Origin: an uncultured Eubacteriales bacterium
GTDB taxonomy: Bacteria; Bacillota; Clostridia; Lachnospirales; Lachnospiraceae
Reading direction: 5' to 3'
NCBI GenBank assembly: GCA_900316115.1
Contig: ONBN01000002.1
Span: forward strand, 32,082 to 96,081
DNA length: 64,000 nt
The notes under the pieces are model-generated. The model searched no databases. It saw only the letters and a list, made by a program, of their open reading frames with translations, and had not been told where the DNA came from. Positions 27,281 through 35,310 of the stretch are shown here, in pieces (position 1 is the stretch's first letter; every line of letters begins with the position of its first letter). Both the position numbers and the translations under genes were made by a program.

Positions 27281-30200
27281 TCATTTATTTATTTTTCTTT
27301 TTTTCAGCTTCCAGCCAGTGGCAAGGATCGCAGCAATTGCCATCAGCAGCAGGCACTGCCATAATGCCATATCACTGGTATCTCCTGTCTTTGGAGAAGA
27401 AGTTCCTGTGCTGCTGCCTCCTGAAGATCCGCCATATCCGCCACCTCTATATGAGCTTCCACCTTTTCCAGGAGCCGGTGTAGCCGTTGGCTCTTTTTCT
27501 TCGGAAACAGGTGTAGCTGTTGGTGTCTTTTCCGGTTTTGGAGTCACTGTCTGAGCTGGAGTTGTTACCTGTGGTGTTGGCTCTGGTGTAGCAGAAATCT
27601 GCGGTGTTTCCGTAATGTCCGGTGTTGGCTGCGGCTTGTCTGTAGGTTTGGGTTCCTCTGTTGGAACAGGAGTAGCCGTTGGTGCCACATACTGGTTAAT
27701 GATCTCTGTGTTTGCAGTGGAGGATACTTTCTCTGTAGCGTTTCCTTCACCTGATAAGCCATCTGATGACTTCCAGCTTACTGACCATCCATCCGGATTC
27801 TTTTCAGTTACAGAGTAACTCATGCACTCCTGAGGCACGCAGAAATGAATGGTCTGCTTATCCTTCAGTGAAAAGCTGTATGTGCCTTCCTCGGTCTGGA
27901 TACCGGTCTTTGTTCCATCTGCAACCTGGTACAGGCTTCCTTTATATGGATCCCCGTTTGCCTCAAACAGTTCCAGCACCATATCAAAATTCTGATCTGT
28001 TTCTTTCCCTTCAACTGTTTTGGTAACAGAGAATTCCTTAAATACAGGAAGGTTAAATTTGATCGCACAGTCTGACAGGGTGCCTCCTCTTTCCAGGTAA
28101 TAGAATGCAAAGGTATGCTTTGTCCCTGCTGCCCACTCTGAATCGTCAAATGACCCGATCGCCTTTGGATATCCTGCAAAAATATCAGACAGGGAGCCGG
28201 TCTGTACATCACCGGTCACACTGCTAGTAACCGTGTAGATTCCCTTTGTAAAATTAATGCTTCCGGAAACTGCCTCATGGATACCACCCATATCAAGCAC
28301 AAGCTGTCCGTCAATGAAAAGCCATGCATCATCATCCCCGCTGAAGGAGAATACCAGGTCTTTCCTATCTTTAACATTTCCCTGTTCATCTGTAACTGCA
28401 ACAGTTCCGTTTTCCGGGATCAGGAAATCCTTTTCCATGCTCATTCCAAAATGGTAATACACGGTATTCATCTGATCCAGCAGATAAATCCCTTCCGTAC
28501 CTTTATCTGCAGTTCCCCATACGCCTTCATCCTGAAAACTGTTAAACGGCAGGAAACCAGCGCCTTTACTGCCCCATCCATCAATACCAAGGGCCTTGTC
28601 ATACTGGTAGATCTTATTTGTACCAGCATCATAGCCTGCATGGTTCAGGCTGCTCTGATAACTGTATTCATTGGAAGCCGGGTCATATACAAAATCAAAT
28701 CCAACATTTGAGTAGACTGTTTTCGTACCCCCGTTTACCGGAGTTGCCGCCTGGGTCTGGTCAAACAATGAAAACGGTGTGGTGTAATTAAACACCGGAA
28801 GCCCGTCCTCTCCCAGCTGATTCTTTACAATCCCCGGGAAAACGGTATTGTAAAAAGAGTTCACAGGTGTATTTTTTACATTTACCGGATCATACCGGAA
28901 CCTGTATTGTGCACTCTGCTTTGCCAGTTCAAAACCTTCCCAGTTTCCGAAATCATAATCAAACAATGTAACAGGTAAAGATCTTACGTCTGTCAGTCTG
29001 GAAGCTGTATCGCTTTCACCGGAAGATGTATTCTTAGGTGAAGTTGCCAGTACCAGATGGGTAGCCGGATTACTCTGATTCGGCCACTGGAAAATTGTGC
29101 CCTTATAGGTCTGTCTGCCTGACAACTGTACATCTGCAGGTATCTGGCATTTCTCTGTGATAATATCAAAATCTTTACTGTTATTCAAAGACACAGTATA
29201 GGAAAAATCACACAGAGGATACTGAGGCAGGATCACAATGGCTTCATTATCTTTCAAATGAGCGTGTACTGTATAACCAAAGTCAGCATCCAGATCCCCT
29301 GATTCCCAATAACCCCAGTCTTTGTCCGGAACTCCCAGGTTGATCCAGTCACCATAGTCATGTTTATTATCAGCCTTATGCCATACTCCATTTTCGTCCT
29401 TCTGATACAGCCAGGCCCAGAAATGCATACGGCCAAGGGATGGTTCGCCTCCGGTTCCCAGTTCTGACATATCCAGACGAACATTGATCTCTGCCATCTC
29501 ATCAGAGGTTCCGCCTACATTTTTATTCTGGATCACAAGACCTTCATTGGGAAGTCTATTTTCACTTAAATCTGTGCAGTAAAGGGTTGTTGATCCCCCA
29601 TCAGTTGCCTTTAGCACATGATTTCTTTCTTTCTGATCCCTAAGATCAAGAGTTCCTGAAATACCATAAGGAGTACGGCCCGTGCTGTATGTAACAGGCT
29701 CTGTGCTCTCCCAGTTCTGATCCTTCCATCTTTTTATAGATCCAAGATAATAATAATGCTCATAACTGCTATCAATTTTATATTTCCAGAACCTGTATTT
29801 TACCGTACCATTCTGAGGATACAGGATTTTACCACTGCTGTCTGTTTTTTCAAATGGTCCATCAGATTGCTGAAACTCCCCATAAGATGCACCATCGTCG
29901 TAATAATCCTCTCTAAACGATTTGTTTTTTAAAGCAGCCGATGGAAGGATTGGTCTTATAACCGCCACGATAGAAGGATCTGTTTCTTTATTAACCTTCT
30001 TGATCCTGTCCCCTGATTTTTTCGCCTGATATACAGTTACTGTATTAGAATAAGGAGTATAAATCCCATCCTCTCCCTTTTTATAATACTCTTTTATATA
30101 ATAATCATATTCTCCTGATCCAAGATGATCTGAAGAAAGCAGCAATTCCTCTTCTCCAACCCCAGGCAGGACAATGATCCCATAATTGGGAAGTCCGTTT

Positions 30201-32365
30201 TCTCCGATCCCACACTTATCCTCCCTTGTATCTTCCTTTACAGACAATTCTGCTTTCTGAAGACTCAGCCCATCATCACTGACTGACTTAATACTATAAA
30301 AAGTCTGGCCTTCCTTCTGGATCTGTGTATCATCCTGCCCTGTAAGCACAAGACCCTCTTCATTTCCGGACAATTCCACATTATAGTCAAAATTGAAATA
30401 TCTGATCTTCTGGCTGCTTCCATACTGTGCGGCCGAAAGAACTGAGCCGCCCCATCTATAATATCCGTTAGAATAAATATTTCTTCTGTCATTGCTTGAG
30501 TTCTCTATTCCAACACAACTTCCCGTATACTCCGGGCTGTAGGGAAGGATACAGATAATATCTCCTTTTTGAAGATCCATATCTGAAAGATCAAAACCGG
30601 TTTTCTTCTCAGAGGAAACATTCAGGATCTGATGTTCTTTCTCTTCATAGATTCCCTCATCTCCCAGCCTGTATTGCACTGCCAGCATCCTGGTTCCGCC
30701 CCTGCCGGTGATCTGATATCTCCATTCATACGTTTCAGAAATCCTGTACAGTTCCTTTGTACTGTATCCCATTCCGGCTTCGCCATTTTTGTACGCTTCA
30801 GGCACTGAGACATTTACCTTCAACAATCCGTCCAAACCGGTGTCCGGAATATCCCCTACCTCTAATCGAAGTCCGATATTTGGGAGACCATCTGCCCCAT
30901 ACTCCAGAACCGTTCCATCTGTCTGCGCTTTTACAGAAACCATTAGATCTGCCCCTGCAGTACCTTTATGATCTGCCTGATCATGTCCATAGGTCAGCCA
31001 GCTGCCTTTTATCATGTCTTCACTGTAATATGGGGTGCTTTCTCCATCCAGGGATGTTATTCCTGTTATCTTCCATTCCTGGGTACTGTTTAAGAATACT
31101 TGATACTGAAAACAGTAATTACGGCTGCATTTCTTTAAATAATCTGCTAGCTTATTGGAAGAATATCCAAATTCAACAGGCACTGTACAATCCAAAGGAA
31201 TTACTGCTGCAACTTCATCCGGCTCCGGATCCACATAAAAACAATGGATATAATCGGAAGTGTCTGTATATAATTCTAACACTTTCGGCTCATAGGTACC
31301 ATGTTCTCCTGTCCGCTTATATTTTTCTTCCAATTCATACTTTCCGGTTTCCTGATTCAGTTTATAATAAACACACACAGCTCGAAGTGCAGAGTTCTGG
31401 TAATTGTTTGGCTGATTGTTATGATTTTTGTCCCAGCAGGGATTCACCCTTATAAAATACCCTGGGTATCTTTCAACTCCATCGTATCCGGTAACTGTTC
31501 CGGTATTTGGAGCGCCGCGTACAAGAAGCGCATAGTTAGGCAGCCCATTCTCTCTATATGTAGGAAGCGAAGCCTCTTCTGCTTGAATACCAAGTATTGG
31601 TGGCTCTTCCAGTTCATTATCTGAGGACAATACAGCGGTCCACTTTTCTCCTGACTGTTTCCACACATTCCCTTCTGTCAGTTCTTTATACTCTATAAAC
31701 AGTTCCTCTTCCTGAACAAGAGGTTTTATCCATACCTGATAATTATAAAGAGCCGAAACCGGCGCATACACAACATAAGTGTCACCAGGTCTTAATGCTC
31801 TTTTTTCTCCATAGTATGTACTTTCACTGCTCAAAGAAATAGAAGACCTGCTGTTCTCTATTTCTTTCCAGTTTCCCTGTTCATTTTTCTCATACAATGC
31901 GCCTTTCAAGCTATAAGAAGATGCATCCGATGAATTATCGAATATTTTACAATCCCCATAAGAGGAAACAAATTCTGTTTTCCCTGTAAGTTCTACTTCT
32001 GCCTTAATTGTCACATCCTTTTCACCGGTATTTGTAATCATTACACTACCATCTGGAAGTCCGCTTTCTTTATAAGAAACCGGCTTACATGATTGAATAT
32101 TCCGAATTTGTGTAACAACACGTAAAACCGAATCGGTTAATCTCACCGAATCTTCAGGTGCAGAACTATTTGTCTCCCAAGCGTCTGGCATCGTTGGCAT
32201 TGGGCCATCACCTGCATCTGATACCTGTTTCTTTTCATAAGAAACCATATTATCAGATACCGAATAATTCATATTCGCCATCCATCTGCCTGTATGTTTT
32301 ATAAGTATGCTTGCAGGAAGATATTTCTGCAGATAGGAGTTGTAATAAAATGGCATAATTATCAT
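27281..32365 (-). CDS. Large cell-wall-anchored adhesin, main C-terminal part (lacks its signal peptide)
   Basis: 1694 residues. Five copies of a GLPN-type motif occur near residues 100, 272, 491, 722 and 935, each followed by a beta-rich block of about 170-230 residues. A fibro-slime-type domain follows at about 1170-1440 (FSGDDDAWLFIDGQLVLDMGG). Next come an isopeptide-pilin-like beta domain (1443-1560), a Pro/Thr-rich stalk (1560-1635), a Gly/Ser segment, the sortase-type motif SPKTGD (1657-1662), a membrane helix and a KLKKRK tail. No signal peptide is encoded here. The same frame continues upstream through a TAA at 32401-32399 into the fragment at 32399-32983, so this is one gene cut by a stop. 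The ATG at 32365 has no convincing ribosome site. Confidence 0.85.
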   Translation of the reverse strand: MIIMPFYYNSYLQKYLPASILIKHTGRWMANMNYSVSDNMVSYEKKQVSDAGDGPMPTMPDAWETNSSAPEDSVRLTDSVLRVVTQIRNIQSCKPVSYKESGLPDGSVMITNTGEKDVTIKAEVELTGKTEFVSSYGDCKIFDNSSDASSYSLKGALYEKNEQGNWKEIENSRSSISLSSESTYYGEKRALRPGDTYVVYAPVSALYNYQVWIKPLVQEEELFIEYKELTEGNVWKQSGEKWTAVLSSDNELEEPPILGIQAEEASLPTYRENGLPNYALLVRGAPNTGTVTGYDGVERYPGYFIRVNPCWDKNHNNQPNNYQNSALRAVCVYYKLNQETGKYELEEKYKRTGEHGTYEPKVLELYTDTSDYIHCFYVDPEPDEVAAVIPLDCTVPVEFGYSSNKLADYLKKCSRNYCFQYQVFLNSTQEWKITGITSLDGESTPYYSEDMIKGSWLTYGHDQADHKGTAGADLMVSVKAQTDGTVLEYGADGLPNIGLRLEVGDIPDTGLDGLLKVNVSVPEAYKNGEAGMGYSTKELYRISETYEWRYQITGRGGTRMLAVQYRLGDEGIYEEKEHQILNVSSEKKTGFDLSDMDLQKGDIICILPYSPEYTGSCVGIENSSNDRRNIYSNGYYRWGGSVLSAAQYGSSQKIRYFNFDYNVELSGNEEGLVLTGQDDTQIQKEGQTFYSIKSVSDDGLSLQKAELSVKEDTREDKCGIGENGLPNYGIIVLPGVGEEELLLSSDHLGSGEYDYYIKEYYKKGEDGIYTPYSNTVTVYQAKKSGDRIKKVNKETDPSIVAVIRPILPSAALKNKSFREDYYDDGASYGEFQQSDGPFEKTDSSGKILYPQNGTVKYRFWKYKIDSSYEHYYYLGSIKRWKDQNWESTEPVTYSTGRTPYGISGTLDLRDQKERNHVLKATDGGSTTLYCTDLSENRLPNEGLVIQNKNVGGTSDEMAEINVRLDMSELGTGGEPSLGRMHFWAWLYQKDENGVWHKADNKHDYGDWINLGVPDKDWGYWESGDLDADFGYTVHAHLKDNEAIVILPQYPLCDFSYTVSLNNSKDFDIITEKCQIPADVQLSGRQTYKGTIFQWPNQSNPATHLVLATSPKNTSSGESDTASRLTDVRSLPVTLFDYDFGNWEGFELAKQSAQYRFRYDPVNVKNTPVNSFYNTVFPGIVKNQLGEDGLPVFNYTTPFSLFDQTQAATPVNGGTKTVYSNVGFDFVYDPASNEYSYQSSLNHAGYDAGTNKIYQYDKALGIDGWGSKGAGFLPFNSFQDEGVWGTADKGTEGIYLLDQMNTVYYHFGMSMEKDFLIPENGTVAVTDEQGNVKDRKDLVFSFSGDDDAWLFIDGQLVLDMGGIHEAVSGSINFTKGIYTVTSSVTGDVQTGSLSDIFAGYPKAIGSFDDSEWAAGTKHTFAFYYLERGGTLSDCAIKFNLPVFKEFSVTKTVEGKETDQNFDMVLELFEANGDPYKGSLYQVADGTKTGIQTEEGTYSFSLKDKQTIHFCVPQECMSYSVTEKNPDGWSVSWKSSDGLSGEGNATEKVSSTANTEIINQYVAPTATPVPTEEPKPTDKPQPTPDITETPQISATPEPTPQVTTPAQTVTPKPEKTPTATPVSEEKEPTATPAPGKGGSSYRGGGYGGSSGGSSTGTSSPKTGDTSDMALWQCLLLMAIAAILATGWKLKKRKINK

Positions 32366-32398
32366 ACGATACTTGCTGTATTTATCTGTATCTCCACA

Positions 32399-32983
32399 TT
32401 ATTTCAGTTGTTTTAAAAGTCCAATTGTACTCTGACTAATATTTTTTGCAACAATAAATTCATACTTCTTTTCTGTATCATTCCAGCCATATAAAAGATA
32501 CCCATGATTTCCACTATACCATCTAGTATTGAAATAGAGTGAATCCATATATCTATAGCTTTCATTTAAGAAAATGTCATTGTATGCTTCATCTAATGTC
32601 ATACCTGTTGTATCAATATCATAAATAAGCCCACACTCCGGGTTATTCACATCAATGATATCCTCTATCCCATCCACTGGCTGATCGGATGTCTCAAGCA
32701 GATCCGGATCATCCAGGAATTCATCAGCTTTTGTATATTCCTGTTCATCCTGATCTGTACTCTCTTCTTCCTGGGGCACATCTGTGATTTCCTGTACGTC
32801 CTCAGGTGCATCTTCTGCCTCCTGAATCTGGCTGGAAAGATCAGCTTCTTCAGGCTCATTTATGTCTTCAGGTCCTTCTTCATCAGATATATCAATTTCT
32901 TCAGGCTCTTCTGTCTGTGGCAGGATCCGTTTCCTCTGATCCTTTCTGGTTCTGTTCTTCTCCATCAGAAAATTCAGATCCAT
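32399..32983 (-). pseudogene. Adhesin gene, middle fragment (acidic linker)
   Basis: Real sequence starts after the frameshift near 32905-32925 with EEPEEIDISDEEG. A strongly acidic linker follows to about residue 120, then a folded-looking segment (LDEAYNDIFLNESYRYMDSLYFNTRWYSG). It ends at TAA 32401-32399 after GLLKQLK. Beyond the stop, the same frame runs CGDTDKYSKYR straight into the 1694-residue part. The first 22 codons of the open frame are out-of-frame reading of the signal-peptide fragment. Confidence 0.75.
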
Positions 32984-33086
32984 ATGCCATGCTTTCTGTC
33001 AAAAAGCCTGCTGCATTTCCGCCCACTGCCATGGAAATGCAAAGCCCTAAGGCTATCATTTTGTTCCATAATTTTCTTCTCAACAT
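32901..33086 (-). pseudogene. Adhesin gene, 5' fragment with signal peptide
   Basis: ATG 33086 follows GGAGG by 5 bases and opens a signal peptide (RRKLWNKMIALGLCISMAVG... to about residue 33). An acidic stretch (GSEFSDGEEQNQKGSEETD) follows, then a stop at 32901. One base less near 32905-32925 joins it to the acidic linker in the next frame. The whole span 27281-33086 is 5806 bases, one more than a multiple of three, which fits a single-base insertion plus one nonsense codon in a protein of about 1934 residues. Confidence 0.75.
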
Positions 33087-33247
33087 GTTTGCCTCCCTCA
33101 TTGTGTGCCTTTTCAAGTCGAGCAGCTTGCAATGCCACTATAAATGATATTATACTTTTCTTCCTTTATCTGCTCTATATAACTTTTCATGGATTCATAA
33201 CAATTTTCACATTTCTTATTTAGATTTGGCATCATTTATTGCACAAA

Positions 33248-33302
33248 AATCCCTGTAGATCCTTATTGGCAAATATTACCAACAGGAATCCACAGGGATT
33301 TC
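33248..33302 (-). terminator. Terminator of the cardiolipin synthase gene
   Basis: On the minus strand a long imperfect stem AAATCCCTGT...ACAGGGATTT with an inner TTGG/CCAA pairing is followed by TTTTTG, directly downstream of the stop at 33312. Confidence 0.8.
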
Positions 33303-33311
33303 ATTCGCATA

Positions 33312-34862
33312 TTACAACATGGGCGCAAAAAGCCTTAAGATATTCTGCATGATCCTCACAAAAATATTTCGGTTCTTGCAAAATTCTAAAGTCACAGGTG
33401 AACAATAATGCAACGTCTCCACAAAGTCCTCTTTAATATCCATAACTACCTTATTACGGCAGATCCATACTCCATCTTCAAAATGAAGATACAGGCTGCG
33501 GTAATCCAGGTTAATGGTACCAACAACTCCCAACTCATCATCACATACAAAGGACTTGGCATGAAGAAAGCCTGGTTGATACTCATAAATCTTCACTCCT
33601 GCCTCCAGCAGCTGCTTATAGTAGGACTGGGTCAGCAAAAAGACCATCTTCTTGTCCGGAATGCCAGGCGTCATGATCCGCACATCAATACCGCTTTTGG
33701 CAGCAAGGCAAAGTGCAGTCATCATCTCATTATCAATGATCAGATATGGGGTACAGATGTATACGTAGTGTTTTGCCCTGTTAATGATATTCAGATATAC
33801 ATTCTCACCAACGGTCTCCCCATCCAGCGGCGTATCACAGAAAGGCTGTATAAATCCATCACTTTCAAACTGCTCCTTATGCCAGGCATGGGGCAGGTAA
33901 TTGTCAAATTCCGTATAATCCCTGGATCTTGTCACTACCTTCCACATGTGCAGGAACATGGCGGTCATATTCCAGACAGCCTCGCCTTTCAGCATAACTG
34001 CAGTATCCTTCCAATGTCCAAACCTTTCCTTCTGGTTAATATACTCGTCTGCAAGATTGATCCCGCCTGTAAATCCTACATATCCGTCAATGATACAGAA
34101 TTTTCTGTGGTCACGATTGTTCAGGACAATATTCAAAATGGGGCGGAAGGTATTAAATACCTCACACTTGATCCCTTTTTCACGGAGCTGAAGATAATAT
34201 TTGTGAGGAAGCGTTGTAAGGCATCCCATATCATCATAGATCAGCCGTACATCTACCCCTTCCTTAACCTTTTTCTCCAGGATATCCAGAATGGTCCGCC
34301 ACATTACTCCATCATGGATAATAAAGTATTCAATAAAAATATAGTGCTTTGCCTGATTCAGTTCTTTGATAAGTACAGGAAACATATCGTCACCCACCTG
34401 AAAATACTCTGCTGTAGTATTCTCATGCACCGGATAACCGGAATAACGGAAAATGTAATCCGACTGTATACAGGCTGAACGGTCCGTCTCCTCCAGCTTT
34501 TTCCTGGTAGATGAATCATCCTTCAGGTAGTCACTGGTCTGTACAAGCATTTCATTGAATTGCTTCTGCATGGCTGTAGCGATCCTGGACTGACCAAACA
34601 CAAGGTAAAGCACCAATCCGAAAATGGGCAGACTAAGGATCAGCATTGCCCAGGCCAGCTTGTAGGAGGGATTGATCTCCCTGTTTACTATCCAAAGCAC
34701 AACAAGAACGCTTAAGATCGTCAGCCCTACAGAAATATATCTGGAATAGCTTGCCGCCCTGAAAAACAAAAGCAAAATCCATCCCAGCTGTACAGCCATG
34801 GCCAGCAATACATAAAACAATCGATTAAAAATGAGTTTTGCAATTTTCTTAAGTATGATCAT
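33312..34862 (-). CDS. cls: Cardiolipin synthase
   Basis: About 516 residues from ATG 34862. Two N-terminal membrane helices (roughly 10-65) precede two phospholipase D domains with HKD motifs: HRKFCIIDGYVGFTGG and HAKSFVCDDELGVVGT. The enzyme joins two phosphatidylglycerols into cardiolipin at the membrane. The 67 in-frame codons upstream run through the rpsU terminator and are not coding. AGGAG is only 3 bases before ATG, a short spacing. The gene follows rpsU and its terminator. Confidence 0.93.
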   Translation of the reverse strand: MIILKKIAKLIFNRLFYVLLAMAVQLGWILLLFFRAASYSRYISVGLTILSVLVVLWIVNREINPSYKLAWAMLILSLPIFGLVLYLVFGQSRIATAMQKQFNEMLVQTSDYLKDDSSTRKKLEETDRSACIQSDYIFRYSGYPVHENTTAEYFQVGDDMFPVLIKELNQAKHYIFIEYFIIHDGVMWRTILDILEKKVKEGVDVRLIYDDMGCLTTLPHKYYLQLREKGIKCEVFNTFRPILNIVLNNRDHRKFCIIDGYVGFTGGINLADEYINQKERFGHWKDTAVMLKGEAVWNMTAMFLHMWKVVTRSRDYTEFDNYLPHAWHKEQFESDGFIQPFCDTPLDGETVGENVYLNIINRAKHYVYICTPYLIIDNEMMTALCLAAKSGIDVRIMTPGIPDKKMVFLLTQSYYKQLLEAGVKIYEYQPGFLHAKSFVCDDELGVVGTINLDYRSLYLHFEDGVWICRNKVVMDIKEDFVETLHYCSPVTLEFCKNRNIFVRIMQNILRLFAPML

Positions 34863-34913
34863 AATCTCCTGTCCCTTCCCTGCCAGCCTTCCGGCTGTTT
34901 CCTTCCTAGATAA

Positions 34914-34942
34914 AAATCCCTGACCGAACCAGTCAGGGATTT
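34914..34942 (-). terminator. Terminator of rpsU
   Basis: A perfect 11-base stem (AAATCCCTGAC with GTCAGGGATTT) with a 7-base loop is followed by TTTTT on the minus strand, 11 bases after the rpsU stop. Confidence 0.88.
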
Positions 34943-34953
34943 CTTGCGCACAA

Positions 34954-35130
34954 TTAATTATATTTACGTTTTCTTGCGGCTTCAGATTTTTTCTTACGAC
35001 GAACGCTTGGCTTCTCGTAATGCTCTCTCTTACGGATTTCCTGCTGGATACCCGCTTTCGCACAACTTCTCTTAAATCTGCGAAGAGCGCTATCTAAAGT
35101 CTCGTTCTCTTTGACGATTACGTTTGACAT
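34954..35130 (-). CDS. rpsU: 30S ribosomal protein bS21
   Basis: 58 residues starting [20 protein letters not shown], the standard bS21 sequence, with the basic tail [15 protein letters not shown]. It binds the 30S platform near the anti-Shine-Dalgarno. ATG 35130 is chosen because everything upstream in frame is the leader. It has its own promoter and terminator, so it forms a single-gene unit. Confidence 0.97.
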   Translation of the reverse strand: MSNVIVKENETLDSALRRFKRSCAKAGIQQEIRKREHYEKPSVRRKKKSEAARKRKYN

Positions 35131-35208
35131 AGACCCACACCTAACCTCCCTCCAGTTGTAGATTGTGCTGAAATACAACTGTATGGGTATTTTTCTTGCA
35201 CGAACATT

Positions 35209-35238
35209 ATTATATATCATACCCTGCTGGTTCGTCAA
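35209..35238 (-). promoter_or_regulatory. Promoter of rpsU
   Basis: TTGACG (35238-35233) and TATAAT (35214-35209) on the minus strand, 18 bases apart; a TATATA two bases closer gives 16. The leader to the rpsU start is about 75 bases and ends in GGAGGGAGG. Confidence 0.65.
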
Positions 35239-35310
35239 CAACTTTTGGCTTTTTTTGCAAAATCTTTTTGCATATTCCTGCCGGGTCTGAATCTTTTTCC
35301 AAAAGAAGGA

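Noticed and set aside
33408-34478. Plus-strand open frame of 356 codons opposite cardiolipin synthase
   Set aside because: No family resemblance or ribosome site; the opposite strand encodes a complete enzyme with both HKD motifs.
35245-35300. Hairpin TGCAAAA/TTTTGCA after alaS as a terminator
   Set aside because: On the alaS strand it is followed by A, not T, and is AT-only in the stem; too weak to call.
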